Shown: positions 33,347 to 46,823 of the stretch, one piece after another | Layout of the letters: each line of letters opens with the position of its first letter | How positions within the stretch are numbered: position 1 is the stretch's first letter | Origin: Siccibacter turicensis LMG 23730 | Lineage (GTDB): Bacteria > Pseudomonadota > Gammaproteobacteria > Enterobacterales > Enterobacteriaceae | Assembly (NCBI RefSeq): GCF_000463155.2 | Contig: NZ_AWFZ01000061.1 | Location: forward strand, 173,294 to 237,293 | DNA: 64,000 nt | Direction: 5' to 3' | Notes under the pieces: model-generated | Told to the model about the DNA's origin: nothing | Seen by the model: the letters and a program-made list of their open reading frames with translations, nothing else | The model's database searches: none | Translations under genes and position numbers: made by a program

Positions 33347-35961
33347 GCCGCGTAAACCAATGGCTGTTACAGCCGCAGGTCAGCCAGCGGCTTCAGGAAC
33401 GGTGTCGGGTCTGGCGCACTAACGGTACGCCCCTGTTCAGCATCTGGCTGGGTACGCTGTGTCTGGCGCTGGCCTGGACGCTGCTGCCGCTGGAGAACTC
33501 CCGCTGGGCGGCCATCCGCGCGCGCCACGCGACCCTGTTCCCCCATATTAATCCCGATCGTCCGCGTCCGCTGGATGCGGTGCGCTACCTGTTGCAGGGT
33601 GCCTGGCTGCTGGCGATGCGTCCTGCGGAGAGCCGCGTGGGTCCTCACTGGCGATCGGTGTCATTCGTGCAACGGTGGATGCTGCGCTACCACACCTGGC
33701 TCGATACGCTGCCGACGCGTTTCAACGATGACACGCAGCATCTGGAAAACGAGAAGGAGCTGGGCCATCTCAGCCAGGGCGTACGGCGCATTATCCTCGG
33801 TGTGATAGTGGCATTTTCGCTGATCCTCGCGATTCTGTGCGTCACGCAACCGTTTAACCCACTGGCGCAGTTTACCTTCCTGATCCTGCTGTGGGCAGTG
33901 GCGATGTTTGTGCGCCGTATCCCGGGGCGTTTCTCGGCGCTGATGCTGATTGTGCTGTCACTCACCGTCTCCTGCCGCTACATCTGGTGGCGCTACACCT
34001 CGACGCTCAACTGGAACGATCCGGTCAGCCTGGTGTGCGGCTTGATCCTGCTGTTTGCAGAAACCTACGCCTGGATTGTGCTGGTGCTGGGCTACTTCCA
34101 GGTGATCTGGCCGCTCAACCGCCAGCCGGTGCCGCTGCCGAAGGACATGAACAGTTGGCCGTCGGTGGATATCTTCGTGCCGACCTACAACGAAGATCTG
34201 AACGTGGTGAAGAACACTATCTACGCCTCGCTCGGTATCGACTGGCCGAAGGATAAGCTGCAAATCTGGCTGCTGGACGACGGCGGTCGCGAAGAGTTTA
34301 AGGCGTTCGCCCACACGGTTGGCGTCAACTACATCGCCCGTACCGAGCATAACCATGCGAAAGCGGGGAACATCAACAACGCGCTGAAGTATGCGAAAGG
34401 CGATTTCGTGTCGATATTCGACTGCGACCACGTGCCGACGCGCTCCTTCCTGCAGCTCACCATGGGCTGGTTTATGAAGGATAAAAAGCTGGCGATGATG
34501 CAGACGCCGCACCACTTCTTTTCGCCCGACCCGTTTGAGCGCAACCTGGGCCGTTTCCGCCAGACGCCGAACGAAGGCACGCTGTTCTATGGCCTGGTGC
34601 AGGACGGAAACGACATGTGGGACGCCACCTTCTTCTGCGGTTCCTGTGCGGTGATCCGCCGCGGCCCGCTGGATGAGATCGGTGGTATCGCGGTGGAAAC
34701 CGTGACCGAGGATGCCCACACCTCGCTGCGCCTGCACCGCCGGGGCTATACCTCTGCCTACATGCGTATTCCGCAGGCGGCGGGGCTGGCGACAGAGAGC
34801 CTGTCATCCCATATCGGGCAGCGTATCCGCTGGGCGCGCGGCATGGTGCAGATTTTCCGTCTCGACAACCCGCTGTTTGGGAAGGGGCTGAAGCTGGCGC
34901 AGCGTCTGTGCTACGTCAACGCCATGTTCCACTTCCTCTCCGGGGTGCCACGGCTGATCTTCCTGACCGCCCCGCTGGCGTTCCTGTTGCTGCACGCCTA
35001 TATCATTTATGCACCGGCGATCATGATTGCGCTGTTCGTACTGCCGCACATGGTTCACGCCAGCCTGACCAACTCGAAGATTCAGGGCAAATACCGTCAC
35101 TCCTTCTGGAGTGAGATCTATGAAACGGTGCTGGCCTGGTATATCGCCCGTCCCACCATGGTGGCGCTGTTTAACCCGCACAAAGGGAAGTTCAACGTCA
35201 CCGCCAAGGGTGGCCTGGTCGAGAACGAGTACGTCGACTGGGTGATCTCCCGTCCTTATCTCTGGCTGGTGGTCATTAACCTGATTGGGGTGGGGTTCGG
35301 CATCTGGCGCTATTTCACCGGGCCGGCGAATGAAACCCTCACCGTGCTCGTCAGCCTGCTGTGGGTGTTCTATAACCTGATTATTCTTGGCGGCGCGGTG
35401 GCGGTATCGGTAGAGAGCAAGCAGGTGCGTCGGGCGCATCGCGTCGAGATCCGCATGCCGGCGGCGATTGCCCGCGAGGATGGTCACCTGTTCTCCTGTA
35501 CGGTTCACGACTTTTCGGACGGCGGTATTGGCGTGCAGATCAACGGCGGGGCGCAGATGCTGGAAGGCCAGCACGTCAGCCTGTTGCTCAAGCGCGGGCC
35601 GCATGAATACGCCTTCCCGGCGCAGGTCGTGCGCGTGTTCGGTTCAGAAGTGGGCCTGCAGCTCGGACAACTTACCACCCAGCAGCATATCGATTTTGTG
35701 CAGTGCACCTTCGCGCGCGCTGACACCTGGGCACTCTGGCAGGACAGCTTCCCGGAAGACAGACCGCTGGAAAGCCTGCTGGACATTCTAAAAATGGGGT
35801 TCCGGGGCTATCGCCATCTCGCGGAGTTTGCCCCTCCGTCGTTGAAACTGATTTTCCGTTCTCTTACCACGCTGGTTGCCTGGATTGTCTCTTTTATTCC
35901 CCGCCGCCCGTCGCGCGCGGTGACAGAGGTCTTTCCTGGCCCGGTTATGGCTCAACAATGA
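33343..35961 (+). CDS. bcsA: BcsA cellulose synthase catalytic subunit
   Basis: 872 residues, the same as E. coli BcsA. The GT2 domain shows DIFVPTYNEDLNV, LLDDGGREEF, FDCDHVPTRSF, VTEDAHTS and QRIRWARG (QxxRW). The C-terminal PilZ domain has RRAHRVEIR...DFSDGGIGVQ, which binds c-di-GMP and relieves autoinhibition. Several helices on both sides of the GT domain form the export channel. UDP-glucose is the donor. The start at 33343 overlaps the bcsQ end by four bases; longer frames upstream lack homology. Confidence 0.97.
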   Translation: MSRVNQWLLQPQVSQRLQERCRVWRTNGTPLFSIWLGTLCLALAWTLLPLENSRWAAIRARHATLFPHINPDRPRPLDAVRYLLQGAWLLAMRPAESRVGPHWRSVSFVQRWMLRYHTWLDTLPTRFNDDTQHLENEKELGHLSQGVRRIILGVIVAFSLILAILCVTQPFNPLAQFTFLILLWAVAMFVRRIPGRFSALMLIVLSLTVSCRYIWWRYTSTLNWNDPVSLVCGLILLFAETYAWIVLVLGYFQVIWPLNRQPVPLPKDMNSWPSVDIFVPTYNEDLNVVKNTIYASLGIDWPKDKLQIWLLDDGGREEFKAFAHTVGVNYIARTEHNHAKAGNINNALKYAKGDFVSIFDCDHVPTRSFLQLTMGWFMKDKKLAMMQTPHHFFSPDPFERNLGRFRQTPNEGTLFYGLVQDGNDMWDATFFCGSCAVIRRGPLDEIGGIAVETVTEDAHTSLRLHRRGYTSAYMRIPQAAGLATESLSSHIGQRIRWARGMVQIFRLDNPLFGKGLKLAQRLCYVNAMFHFLSGVPRLIFLTAPLAFLLLHAYIIYAPAIMIALFVLPHMVHASLTNSKIQGKYRHSFWSEIYETVLAWYIARPTMVALFNPHKGKFNVTAKGGLVENEYVDWVISRPYLWLVVINLIGVGFGIWRYFTGPANETLTVLVSLLWVFYNLIILGGAVAVSVESKQVRRAHRVEIRMPAAIAREDGHLFSCTVHDFSDGGIGVQINGGAQMLEGQHVSLLLKRGPHEYAFPAQVVRVFGSEVGLQLGQLTTQQHIDFVQCTFARADTWALWQDSFPEDRPLESLLDILKMGFRGYRHLAEFAPPSLKLIFRSLTTLVAWIVSFIPRRPSRAVTEVFPGPVMAQQ

Positions 35962-35971
35962 TGACAATGCG

Positions 35972-38416
35972 ATGAAAAGAAAAATATCCTGGATTTACGC
36001 AATGGCTGTGGGGATGAGCGCTTTCCCCGCAATGATGAGTTATGCAGCACCGGGCGTTACCCCGGCGGATCCGGCGGTCACTGCGGCACCCGCGGCCCCG
36101 GCCGTCGCGACCGCCACGCAAGGCGTTGTGACGCCCGATCAGACAAGAACAGAGCGGCTGATGCCGGCGACCCCTGCTGCCAATGGCGCGACGCCTGCGG
36201 CGGTTAACCCGTCGCCGGTGATTGGCCAGGTGCAGCCGGGCGTGCCACGCGCCAACGCTCCGATTGTCGCGCAGGATGCCCCGTCGCGGGATGTCACCCT
36301 GAGCTTTGCCCAGATCGCGCCTCCGCCGGGCAGCATGGTGCTGCGCGGCACTAATCCGAACGGTGCCATTGAATTTGGAATGCGCAGCGATGAAGTGGTC
36401 TCCTCAGCGATGCTGAACCTGGAGTACACCCCGTCGCCGTCCCTGCTGCCGGTGCAGTCCCAGCTGAAGGTCTATCTCAACGACGAACTGATGGACGTGC
36501 TGCCGGTCACCAAAGAGCAGCTCGGGAAGAAAACCCGCGCCCAGGTGCCCATCGATCCGCTCTATATCGCCGATTTCAACCGCGTGCGGCTGGAGTTTGT
36601 CAGCCACTATACCGACGTGTGTGAAAACCCGGCCAGCTCCACGCTGTGGATGGACGTGGGCCGCAGCAGCGCCCTGAATCTGACCTACCAGACCCTGTCG
36701 GTACAAAACGATCTCTCGCATTTCCCGGTGCCGTTCTTTGACGCGCGCGATACCCGCGCCGTGGAACTGCCGATGGTCTTTGCCGCGTCGCCGAACCTGG
36801 AGCAGCAGCACGCCGCCGCGATTGTGGCGTCCTGGTTTGGTTCCCGTGCCGCGTGGCGCGGGCAGACCTTCCCGACCCTGTTCAACCAGCTTCCGGACCG
36901 CAATGCCATTGTCTTCGCGACCAACGACAACCGCCCGGACTTCCTGCGCGATCTTCCGGCGGTAGAAGCGCCGACCGTTGAGATGATTAACCACCCGGAC
37001 AACCCGTACGTGAAGCTGCTGGTGGTGATGGGACGTAACGATAAGGATCTGGTGCAGGCCGCCAAAGGTATCGCCCAGGGCAACGTGCTGTTCCGCGGCT
37101 CGAAAGTGGTGATTGACGATGTTAAGCCGCTGCTTGCGCGTAAGCCTTACGACGCGCCAAACTGGGTGCGCACCGACCGCGCCATCACCTTCGGTGAGCT
37201 GAAAACCTATGAAGAGCAGCTTCAGTCCAGCGGTATGGAGCCGTCGGCCATCAGCCTGGCGCTGAACCTGCCACCGGATCTCTACCTGCTGCGCAGCAGC
37301 GGTATTGATATGAATCTCAACTACCGCTACACCACGCCGGCGACGAATGACAATTCGCGCATGGATATCAGCCTGAACAACCAGTTCCTGCAGTCGTTCA
37401 ACCTGACGACGAAAGAAGAAAATAACAACCTGCTGCTGCGTCTGCCGGTGTTGCAGGGCCTGCTGGATGGCAAAACCGAAGTGTCGATTCCGGCGCTGCG
37501 TCTGGGCGCGCTCAATCAGCTGCGCTTTGACTTCCAGTATGCCAACCCGATGCCGGGTGGCTCGGTGAATAACTGCGTCACCTTCCAGCCGGTGCAGAAC
37601 CGCGTGGTGATCGGGGATGACTCCACCATCGATTTTTCACACTATCACCACTTTATCGCTATGCCGGATCTGCGCGCTTTTGCCAACGCCAGTTTCCCGT
37701 TCAGCCGCATGGCGGATCTCTCCGACACCACCATCGTGGTGGCGAAGCAACCTACCGCCGCGCAGGTAACAACCCTGCTTGATACGCTGGCTAACGTGGG
37801 CGCGCAGACCGGTCTGCCGGCCACTAACGTCAGCATCACCGACGACGGTGCCAGCGTACAGGGCAGCGATCGCGATATCCTCATCATCGGCACGCTGCCG
37901 GCGCAGCTGAAAGACGACAAGCGTATCGATCTGCTGGTGCAGGCCGCCCAGAGCTGGGTGAAGACGCCGCAGCGCGACTCCTCCCTGCCGTCCATCATGC
38001 CGGACGATCAGGATCGCACCGCGAACGTGCAGACTACCGTCACCTCCACGGCGCCGATGGCAGCGGTGGTGGGCTTCCAGTCACCGTTTAACGACCAGCG
38101 CAGCGTGGTCGCGCTGCTGGCGGACAGCCCGCGCGGATACGAACTGCTCAACGACGCGCTGAACGACAGCGGCAAACGCGCCGCGATGTACGGCTCGGTT
38201 GCCGTCATCCGTGAATCGGGCGTCAACAGCCTGCGCGTGGGGGATGTCTATTACGTCGGTCACCTGCCGTGGTTCGAGCGCGTCTGGTATGCCTTTGCTA
38301 ACCATCCGGTGCTGCTGGCGATCTTCGCTGCGATAAGCGTGCTGCTGCTCGCCTGGGTGCTGTGGCGTCTGCTGCGTATCCTGAGCCGTCGCCGTCTCGA
38401 CCCGGACCATGATTAA
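35972..38416 (+). CDS. bcsB: BcsB periplasmic cellulose synthase subunit
   Basis: 814 residues. Signal peptide through SYAAPG, then a Pro/Ala-rich linker of about 70 residues that is longer than in E. coli (779 in total there). Carbohydrate-binding and flavodoxin-like repeats follow ([20 protein letters not shown] onward), and a single C-terminal helix ([22 protein letters not shown]) docks onto BcsA. Guides the glucan through the periplasm. Eleven bases after bcsA; overlaps the possible early start of bcsZ. Confidence 0.96.
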   Translation: MKRKISWIYAMAVGMSAFPAMMSYAAPGVTPADPAVTAAPAAPAVATATQGVVTPDQTRTERLMPATPAANGATPAAVNPSPVIGQVQPGVPRANAPIVAQDAPSRDVTLSFAQIAPPPGSMVLRGTNPNGAIEFGMRSDEVVSSAMLNLEYTPSPSLLPVQSQLKVYLNDELMDVLPVTKEQLGKKTRAQVPIDPLYIADFNRVRLEFVSHYTDVCENPASSTLWMDVGRSSALNLTYQTLSVQNDLSHFPVPFFDARDTRAVELPMVFAASPNLEQQHAAAIVASWFGSRAAWRGQTFPTLFNQLPDRNAIVFATNDNRPDFLRDLPAVEAPTVEMINHPDNPYVKLLVVMGRNDKDLVQAAKGIAQGNVLFRGSKVVIDDVKPLLARKPYDAPNWVRTDRAITFGELKTYEEQLQSSGMEPSAISLALNLPPDLYLLRSSGIDMNLNYRYTTPATNDNSRMDISLNNQFLQSFNLTTKEENNNLLLRLPVLQGLLDGKTEVSIPALRLGALNQLRFDFQYANPMPGGSVNNCVTFQPVQNRVVIGDDSTIDFSHYHHFIAMPDLRAFANASFPFSRMADLSDTTIVVAKQPTAAQVTTLLDTLANVGAQTGLPATNVSITDDGASVQGSDRDILIIGTLPAQLKDDKRIDLLVQAAQSWVKTPQRDSSLPSIMPDDQDRTANVQTTVTSTAPMAAVVGFQSPFNDQRSVVALLADSPRGYELLNDALNDSGKRAAMYGSVAVIRESGVNSLRVGDVYYVGHLPWFERVWYAFANHPVLLAIFAAISVLLLAWVLWRLLRILSRRRLDPDHD

Positions 38417-38426
38417 GGACCTGACG

Positions 38427-39530
38427 ATGAAAGGGCGTTGGCTGTTGGTCGCCGTACTCCTGATGCTGGCCGCGCCGCTGCGTGCGGCTTGCACCTGGCC
38501 TGCCTGGGAGCAGTTCAAAGCGAACTACATCAGCGAGGGGGGACGGGTGATTGACCCGAGCGATGCCCGGCAGATCACCACCTCCGAAGGCCAGAGCTAT
38601 GCGCTGTTCTTCGCGCTGGCGGCCAACGACCGCGCCACCTTTGACCGGCTGCTGGGCTGGACGCAGGACAATCTGGCCGAGGGCTCGCTCAAAGAGCATC
38701 TTCCCGCCTGGCTGTGGGGCCACAAGGAAGACAACAGCTGGGGCGTGCTGGATACCAACTCCGCGTCCGACGGCGATATCTGGATCGCCTGGTCTCTGCT
38801 GGAGGCCGGGCGGCTGTGGAAACATCCGGAGTACACCACGCTTGGCAGCGCCGTGCTGGCACGCATTGCCAGGGAGGAGACGGTTAATGTGCCCGGTCTG
38901 GGCCTGATGCTGTTGCCGGGTAAAGTCGGCTTTGCCGATAAAACCGCCTGGCGCTTCAATCCCAGCTATCTTCCGCCGCAGCTGGCAATGTACTTCACGC
39001 GTTTCGGCCTGCCATGGACCACGCTGCGTGAAACCAACCTGAGGCTGCTGCGTGAAACGGCGCCCAAAGGGTTCTCTCCTGACTGGGTAAGCTGGGAGAA
39101 AGGGAAAGGCTGGCAGCTGAAAACCGACAAGCCGCTTATCAGCAGCTACGATGCGATCCGCGTCTACCTCTGGGTCGGGATGATGCACGATAAGGATCCG
39201 CAGAAGGGGCGCCTGCTGGCTCGCCTGAAAGGCATGGCCGACCGCACCACCCAGCACGGACTGCCGCCGGAAAAGGCCAACGTCACGACCGGGGCGGTGC
39301 AGGGCGATGGCCCGGTGGGATTCTCGGCGGCGATGCTACCGTTCCTGCAGGACCGGGATGCCCAGGCGCTACAGCGTCAGCGGGTGGAAGATAACTTCCC
39401 CGCGAAAGACGCCTATTACAACTTTGTGCTGACCCTCTTCGGACAGGGGTGGGATCAGTACCGTTATCGATTTACTGCACGGGGTGAATTACAACCTCAG
39501 TGGGGCCAGGAATGCGCAAGTTCTCATTAA
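38427..39530 (+). CDS. bcsZ: BcsZ periplasmic endo-beta-1,4-glucanase
   Basis: GH8 cellulase of 367 residues from the ATG at 38427, which follows AAGGA at seven bases; an ATG at 38409 inside bcsB would add six residues. Signal peptide up to [13 protein letters not shown]. The GH8 active site includes [12 protein letters not shown] and [16 protein letters not shown] with the catalytic acid/base region. It trims cellulose during export. The 3' end overlaps bcsC by 19 bases. Confidence 0.94.
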   Translation: MKGRWLLVAVLLMLAAPLRAACTWPAWEQFKANYISEGGRVIDPSDARQITTSEGQSYALFFALAANDRATFDRLLGWTQDNLAEGSLKEHLPAWLWGHKEDNSWGVLDTNSASDGDIWIAWSLLEAGRLWKHPEYTTLGSAVLARIAREETVNVPGLGLMLLPGKVGFADKTAWRFNPSYLPPQLAMYFTRFGLPWTTLRETNLRLLRETAPKGFSPDWVSWEKGKGWQLKTDKPLISSYDAIRVYLWVGMMHDKDPQKGRLLARLKGMADRTTQHGLPPEKANVTTGAVQGDGPVGFSAAMLPFLQDRDAQALQRQRVEDNFPAKDAYYNFVLTLFGQGWDQYRYRFTARGELQPQWGQECASSH

Positions 39531-42500
39531 CGCTTTTGTCTATCACACTGGGCCTGAGCCTGATGCCGAAGGCTATGGCCGCGCCCACACCGCAGCAACA
39601 GCTGCTGGAACAAGTTCGTCTCGGCGAGGCGACGAAACGCGACGACCTGGTGCGTCAGTCGCTGTATCGCCTTGAGCTGATGGATCCAAACAACCCGGAC
39701 GTCATTGCCGCCCGGCTGCGCTATAACCTGCGCCAGGGCGACACCGCCCAGGCGCAGAAGCAGCTGGATCGCCTGAAAGAACTGGCCCCGGATTCCGCGG
39801 CGTATCGTACCTCGCGGACCGCCCTGCTGCTGGCCGCCCCGGATGGACGCCAGGCGTTGCAGCAGGCGCGCCTGCTCGCCACTTCCGGGCGTAATCAGGA
39901 GGCTATCGCCGCCTATGACAAGCTGTTCGGCGGCACGCCTCCCGACGGCGATTTAGGCGTTGAATACTGGACGCTGGTGGCGCGCGAGCCGTCGCGGCGC
40001 GCTGAAGCCATTACGCATCTTCGGGCGCTGAACGCCAGCGAACCGGGGAATACCACCCTGCAGGCCAACCTGGCGCAGCTGCTGTTTTCAGCCGATCGGC
40101 GCGACGAAGGCTACGCCGTGCTGGAACAGATGGCGCGGTCCAGCGCGGGCCGTGAGGGTGCCGCCAACCTGTGGTATCAGCAGCTGCAGGGGGCGCCTGC
40201 CAGCGCCCAGAGCGTTGCCGACCTGCAACGTTTCCTCCAGGTGTTCTCCTCCGGGCAGAGTGTAGACAAAGCCAGAACGCAGCTGGCGGAGGCGCAGAAG
40301 CAGCTGGCCGATCCAGCGTTTCGCGCCCGCGCTCAGGGGCTGGCCGACGTTGACACCGGGAAGGGTGCCACCGCCATCGCGCCGCTTGAAACGGCGATCA
40401 AAGCCGGGCAGAGCGACAGCGAAACCGTGGGCGCCCTTGGTCAGGCTTACTCTCAGCAGGGCAACCGTGCGAAAGCCGTGGAGCAGCTTGAAAAAGCCAT
40501 TGCGATGGATCCCAACAGCAGCAGCCGCAGCAAGTGGGACAGTCTGCTCCAGACTAACCGCTACTGGCTGCTGATCGAGCAGGGCGATGCCGCGCTGAAG
40601 GCGAACGATCTCGCCGGCGCAGAACGTAAATACCAGCAGGCGCGCAGCGTGGATAACACCGACAGCTACGCGGTGCTGGGGCTGGGGGATGTGGCGGTCG
40701 CACGTAACGATGACGCCGCCGCAGAGCGTTTCTACCAGCAAAGCCTGCGTATGGATGCGGATAACAGCAATGCGGTGCGTGGCCTGGCAAACGTCTATCG
40801 TCGCCAGTCGCCAGAGCGCGCCGAAGCGTTTCTCGCGACCCTTTCCGCCAGCCAGCGCCGCAGCGTGGACGACATTACCCGCAGCCTGAATAACGAACGC
40901 CTTGAGCAGCAGGCCGCCGCGCTGGAAAAGGCGGGCCGCTATGCCGAAGCCGCGCGGGTACAGCGCCAGCGCCTGCAGCTTGACCCTGGCAGCGTGTGGA
41001 TAACCTACCGCCTGGCGCAGGACCTGGCCGCCGCTGGTCAGCGCAGCGAAGCCGACGCTCTGTTCCGCGCGCTGGCCCAGCAAAAACCTCGCGACCCGGA
41101 GCAGGTGTATGCCTACGGGCTCTATCTCTCCGGCAGCGACCGCGATCGGGCCGCGCTCTACCACCTCAATACGCTGCCGCGCAGCCAGTGGACGCCAAAC
41201 ATCATTGAGCTGGCGGACCGCATTCACAATGGCCAGGTGCTGGCTAACGCCAACCGTCTGCGCGACAGCGGTCAGGAAGCCCAGGCCATCGCGCTGCTTC
41301 AGCAGCAGCCGACGTCCGATCGTATCGACCTGACCCTCGCCGACTGGGCGCAGCAGCGTGGCGATAACGCCGCGGCGAGGGCGCAGTTTGAGAAAGTGCT
41401 GGCCCGCAACCCGGAGAGTGACGATGCCCGCCTGGGGCTGGCCGAAGTGCTGGCAGAGGAGAAGCAGAACGCCGCGGCTCAGGCGCAGCTGGCGAAACTG
41501 ACGTCACGCCAGGGCGGTGAACCGCTGACGCTTAACAGCCAGCGCCGCATTGCCATGGTGCAGGCCGCCACCGGCGAGCAGGCCGCGGCCCAGCAGACCT
41601 TCAGTCGGATCGTGCCGCAGGCGAAAGCGCTGCCGCCGTCCCAGGAGAGCGCGCTGGTGCTGCGCGACGCGGCACGGCTACAGGGCCAGAATCAGCAGGG
41701 TAAACAGGCGCTGGAGACCTGGCGCGATGCGATGGTGGCGAGCGGGATTGCCCCGGTGCGCCCGGCCGACAACGACACCTTTACGCGCCTGACGCGCAAC
41801 GACGCCAAAGATGACTGGCTGAAGCGCGGCATTCGCAGCGATGCGGCAGACCAGTATCGCCAGCAGGACGTGAACGTCACGCTGATGCACGACTACTGGG
41901 GCTCCAGCGGTACGCCGGGCTACTCTGATTTGCAGGCCCACACCACCATGCTGCAGGCCGACGCGCCGCTGTATGACGGCCGCATGTTCTTCCGTAGCGA
42001 TATGGTCAATATGGACGTCGGGCAGTTTAGCGCCGACAGCCGCGGGCAGTATCGTGAAGACTGGGGAACCTGCGCCGAAACTTACTGTAGCGGTCGCACC
42101 AACCAGAGCGCGCGCGGCGCAAGCGTCGCGGTCGGCTGGCGCAACGACACCTGGGATATGGACATCGGTACCACGCCGATGGGCTTTAAGGTAGTGGACG
42201 TGGTCGGCAGCCTGAGCTACAGCAGCGATCTCGGTCCGCTGGGCTATACGCTTAACGCGCACCGCCGTCCGATTTCCAGTTCGATGCTGGCTTTCGGCGG
42301 GCAGACCGATCCCAACACCAACACCACCTGGGGCGGGGTACGCGCCAGCGGTGGCGGCGTGAGCCTGAGCTACGATAAAGGCGAAGCCCACGGCGTCTGG
42401 TCAAGCCTGAGCGGCGACACGCTCACCGGTAAAAACGTTGAGGATAACTGGCGCGTGCGCTGGATGTCCGGCTACTACTATAAGCTTATCAACGAGAACA

Positions 42501-43012
42501 ACCGCCGCGTGACGGTAGGCCTCAACAATATGGTGTGGCACTACGATAAGGATCTCAGCGGTTACAGCCTGGGCCAGGGGGGCTACTACAGCCCGCAGCA
42601 GTACGTCTCGTTTGCCGTGCCGGTCATGTGGCGTCAGCGTACCGAAAACTGGTCGTGGGAACTGGGCGGGTCGGTCTCCTGGTCGCACTCGAAAACCGAT
42701 ACCCAGCCGCGTTATCCGATAAAAAGCCTGATCCCCGATCCGGTGTCAAACGACGATCCGCGCCTGCGCCGCTTCACCGATAAGTACGCGCCGGAAGAGG
42801 GCAGCAGCAGCTCTGGCGTCGGTTACACCGCAAGAGCGCTGATCGAGCGGCGAATTTCGTCGAACTGGTCCGTTGGTGCGGGAATCGACATCCAGGAGGC
42901 GAAAGACTATACGCCAAGCCACGCCCTGATTTTCGTGCGATACTCTCAGGCAGGCTGGCAGGGCGACATGGATATGCCGCCGCAGCCGCTGGTGCCGTAT
43001 GCCGACTGGTAA
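39512..43012 (+). CDS. bcsC: BcsC cellulose exporter, TPR plus outer-membrane barrel
   Basis: 1166 residues. Signal peptide [25 protein letters not shown], then about 19 tetratricopeptide repeats to around residue 780 (for example [43 protein letters not shown]). The C-terminal BCSC_C barrel of about 330 residues starts near [27 protein letters not shown]. It conducts the polymer across periplasm and outer membrane. Last gene of bcsRQABZC; a strong hairpin separates it from pdeK. Confidence 0.96.
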   Translation: MRKFSLTLLSITLGLSLMPKAMAAPTPQQQLLEQVRLGEATKRDDLVRQSLYRLELMDPNNPDVIAARLRYNLRQGDTAQAQKQLDRLKELAPDSAAYRTSRTALLLAAPDGRQALQQARLLATSGRNQEAIAAYDKLFGGTPPDGDLGVEYWTLVAREPSRRAEAITHLRALNASEPGNTTLQANLAQLLFSADRRDEGYAVLEQMARSSAGREGAANLWYQQLQGAPASAQSVADLQRFLQVFSSGQSVDKARTQLAEAQKQLADPAFRARAQGLADVDTGKGATAIAPLETAIKAGQSDSETVGALGQAYSQQGNRAKAVEQLEKAIAMDPNSSSRSKWDSLLQTNRYWLLIEQGDAALKANDLAGAERKYQQARSVDNTDSYAVLGLGDVAVARNDDAAAERFYQQSLRMDADNSNAVRGLANVYRRQSPERAEAFLATLSASQRRSVDDITRSLNNERLEQQAAALEKAGRYAEAARVQRQRLQLDPGSVWITYRLAQDLAAAGQRSEADALFRALAQQKPRDPEQVYAYGLYLSGSDRDRAALYHLNTLPRSQWTPNIIELADRIHNGQVLANANRLRDSGQEAQAIALLQQQPTSDRIDLTLADWAQQRGDNAAARAQFEKVLARNPESDDARLGLAEVLAEEKQNAAAQAQLAKLTSRQGGEPLTLNSQRRIAMVQAATGEQAAAQQTFSRIVPQAKALPPSQESALVLRDAARLQGQNQQGKQALETWRDAMVASGIAPVRPADNDTFTRLTRNDAKDDWLKRGIRSDAADQYRQQDVNVTLMHDYWGSSGTPGYSDLQAHTTMLQADAPLYDGRMFFRSDMVNMDVGQFSADSRGQYREDWGTCAETYCSGRTNQSARGASVAVGWRNDTWDMDIGTTPMGFKVVDVVGSLSYSSDLGPLGYTLNAHRRPISSSMLAFGGQTDPNTNTTWGGVRASGGGVSLSYDKGEAHGVWSSLSGDTLTGKNVEDNWRVRWMSGYYYKLINENNRRVTVGLNNMVWHYDKDLSGYSLGQGGYYSPQQYVSFAVPVMWRQRTENWSWELGGSVSWSHSKTDTQPRYPIKSLIPDPVSNDDPRLRRFTDKYAPEEGSSSSGVGYTARALIERRISSNWSVGAGIDIQEAKDYTPSHALIFVRYSQAGWQGDMDMPPQPLVPYADW

Positions 43013-43063
43013 AACGGATTAATCTGTCCGGCTTCGCACGCTAAAAAGCCTTCCCGATGCGAT

Positions 43064-43102
43064 ATACTCTGCCCGGCAGGATTTTCCTGCCGGGCAGAGT
43101 AT
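43064..43102 (+). promoter_or_regulatory. Perfect 18-bp hairpin before pdeK
   Basis: Arms ATACTCTGCCCGGCAGGA (43064-43081) and TCCTGCCGGGCAGAGTAT (43085-43102) with a 3-nt loop. It ends four bases before the pdeK Shine-Dalgarno GGAG (43107-43110), and no T-run follows. It could stabilise the bcs mRNA 3' end, act as a terminator without U-tract, or limit pdeK translation. Confidence 0.75.
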
Positions 43103-43117
43103 CAATGGAGAGTGAAC

Positions 43118-45133
43118 TTGCGAGTCAGTCGTTCATTAACGATCAAACAGATGGCAATGGTGGCCGCCGTTGCCGTGGTGTTTATTTTTATTTTTCTCGT
43201 CATTCAGCTCTTTCACTTTGTGCAACAGAGCCGCTATAACACGGCGGTACAAATGGAGAGCATCGCCCGTTCGGTGCGTCAGCCGCTCTCTACGGCGATT
43301 CTGAAAGCCAATATTCCCGAAGCGGAAGCCATTCTCAACGGTATTCAGCCCGCGGGCATCGTCGCCCGTGCGGATGTCGTGTTACCCAACCAGTTCCAGG
43401 CGCTGCGCGTGCGCTTCCTGCCGGAACGCCCGGTTCCGGTGATGGTGGCGCGGCTGTTTGAAATTCCGGTGCAGATATCGCTGCCGCTTTACTCGACCGA
43501 ACGCCCCGGCAACCCGCAGCCATTGGCCTATCTGGTACTGCAGGCCGACTCCTGGCGCATGTACAAATTTATCCTCAGCACCCTGTCGACGCTGGTGACC
43601 ACCTATTTCCTGCTCGCGCTGATCCTCACCGTGGCGATCACCTGGTGCATCAACCGGCTGATCGTACACCCGCTGCGCCGTATTGCCCGGGAGCTGAACG
43701 GGCTCGACGCCGGGGATGCGGCCCATCATCAGCTTACGCTTCCGCGGCTGCACCATGACGATGAGATAGGCATGCTGGTGCGCAGCTACAACCGCAATCA
43801 GCAGATGGTGATGCGCCAGTACGACGAGATGAACTCGCTGACCACGCGTTTCCCGGTGACCGACCTGCCGAATAAAGCGCTGCTGATGGCGCTGCTTGAG
43901 CAGGCGGTGCTGAGCCATAAGCCCAGCGCCGTTATCGTGGTGGCGTGTGAAACCCTGCACGATGCCGCCGGCGCACTGAGCGATGCGCAGCGCGAAGCCC
44001 TGCTCACCGGGATGGCGAAAAAAATGAAGGCGCAGCTGATGCCGCGCATGGTGCTGGCCCAGGTCAGCCAGTACGACTTCGCCATCCTCGCCCACGGCGT
44101 GCGCGAACCCTGGCAGGCGATGTCCCTGAGCCAGAAGCTGCTGGCGGCGATCAACGAACCGGTGGCCCTTGGGAATAGCGCGCTGCGCCCCACCGCCAGC
44201 ATCGGTATCGCCATGTACTTTGGGGATACCGGCGGCGAACAGCTCTATCGGCGTGCGGTTTCCGCCGCGCTCAGCGCCCGACGGGCCGGAAAGAACCAGA
44301 TTCAGTTCTTCGATGAACAGCAGCTGGCGCTGGCCAAGCAGCGTCTCACCGAGGAGAGTGATTTGCTTGCCGCGCTGGACAGCGGCGCCTTTGCAGTCTG
44401 GCTACAGCCCCAGGTGGCGTTGACGAGCGGTGAGGTGGTGAGCGCCGAGGCGCTGCTGCGCCAGCGTCAGCCCGACGGTAGCTGGGCGCTGCCGGAAGAT
44501 CTGATCGAGCGCATCGAACATGCCGGTCTGATGGTGCATATCGGCAGCTGGATTCTGGAGGAAGCGTGCCGCCTGCTGGCCGCCTGGCAGAGCCGCGGCG
44601 TGATGATGCCGCTGTCGGTGAACCTCTCCGCGCTTCAGCTGCTGGATGATGACATGGTGGATACGCTGCTGGCGCTGCTGCACCGTTACCACATTGAGCC
44701 GGGCACCCTGATTCTGGAAGTCACCGAAAGCCGCCGCATCGACGATCCGGATGCCGCCGTGGCCATCCTGCGCCCGCTGCGCAATGCCGGGGTGCGGGTG
44801 GCGCTGGACGATTTCGGCATGGGCTACGCCAGCCTGCGCCAGCTGCATCGCATGAAATCCCTGCCGCTCGATGTGATTAAAATCGACAAGAGCTTTATCG
44901 ATGACCTGCCTGAGGACTGCAGCCTGGTGTCGGCGATGATCGGTATGGCCCACGGTCTGCACCTGAGCGTTATCGCCGAAGGCGTCGAGAAACCCGAGCA
45001 GCGGCAATGGCTTATTGATGCAGGCGTTGAGATTGCCCAGGGCTATCTGTTTGCCCGCGCCGTGCCGCCGGATCGCTTTGAAAAAGAGTATCTCCCCGCG
45101 CCTGGCGCATCACACACGCCTGTCCATAAGTAA
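43118..45133 (+). CDS. pdeK: PdeK c-di-GMP phosphodiesterase, TTG start
   Basis: HmsP-type biofilm phosphodiesterase of 671 residues in the inner membrane. Helices at about residues 10-35 and 155-180 flank a periplasmic sensor domain; HAMP, degenerate GGDEF (no GGDEF signature) and an EAL domain follow. The EAL domain keeps [33 protein letters not shown] and AEGVEKPEQ, so it should hydrolyse c-di-GMP. I chose TTG 43118 (giving [11 protein letters not shown] as in E. coli) since GGAG is seven bases upstream; the GTG at 43112 is too close. It likely opposes cellulose synthesis. Confidence 0.92.
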   Translation: MRVSRSLTIKQMAMVAAVAVVFIFIFLVIQLFHFVQQSRYNTAVQMESIARSVRQPLSTAILKANIPEAEAILNGIQPAGIVARADVVLPNQFQALRVRFLPERPVPVMVARLFEIPVQISLPLYSTERPGNPQPLAYLVLQADSWRMYKFILSTLSTLVTTYFLLALILTVAITWCINRLIVHPLRRIARELNGLDAGDAAHHQLTLPRLHHDDEIGMLVRSYNRNQQMVMRQYDEMNSLTTRFPVTDLPNKALLMALLEQAVLSHKPSAVIVVACETLHDAAGALSDAQREALLTGMAKKMKAQLMPRMVLAQVSQYDFAILAHGVREPWQAMSLSQKLLAAINEPVALGNSALRPTASIGIAMYFGDTGGEQLYRRAVSAALSARRAGKNQIQFFDEQQLALAKQRLTEESDLLAALDSGAFAVWLQPQVALTSGEVVSAEALLRQRQPDGSWALPEDLIERIEHAGLMVHIGSWILEEACRLLAAWQSRGVMMPLSVNLSALQLLDDDMVDTLLALLHRYHIEPGTLILEVTESRRIDDPDAAVAILRPLRNAGVRVALDDFGMGYASLRQLHRMKSLPLDVIKIDKSFIDDLPEDCSLVSAMIGMAHGLHLSVIAEGVEKPEQRQWLIDAGVEIAQGYLFARAVPPDRFEKEYLPAPGASHTPVHK

Positions 45134-45188
45134 AATGGGCTGGTGCGAGCCAGCTCAAATTTTTTACATTTTGATTTCAATCAGGTAG

Positions 45189-46574
<1,386 letters not shown>

Positions 46575-46586
46575 TTTCATGATATT

Positions 46587-46615
46587 GCCCGCAGCCGCTT
46601 GCCCTGGCTGCGGGC
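46587..46615 (+). terminator. Hairpin after dctA
   Basis: Perfect 10-bp stem GCCCGCAGCC/GGCTGCGGGC with a 9-nt loop, 12 bases after the dctA stop. The downstream T-tract is delayed (TTCTTTTTT at about 46632), so termination efficiency is uncertain. Confidence 0.55.
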
Positions 46616-46823
46616 TCCTGCGCATAATTGGCTTCTTTTTTAGCATCTTCGCCCGAAAAACGACGCGCCGTCACCCCGCGCCTGACAGGATATTTTTCTG
46701 TGCCGGGTGACGTTTTAAAAAAGCCGCGGTCTAACGGAGTGTTGAAACGCTGATACAGGCGACCCGATGACGCCGCGGTGGCCTGTTTGAATTATTTAAC
46801 CAGGAACGTTTTCAGGGGTTCAC

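Noticed and set aside
40088-41227. 379-codon minus-strand frame opposite bcsC
   Set aside because: Shadow frame over TPR repeats with no recognisable domain.
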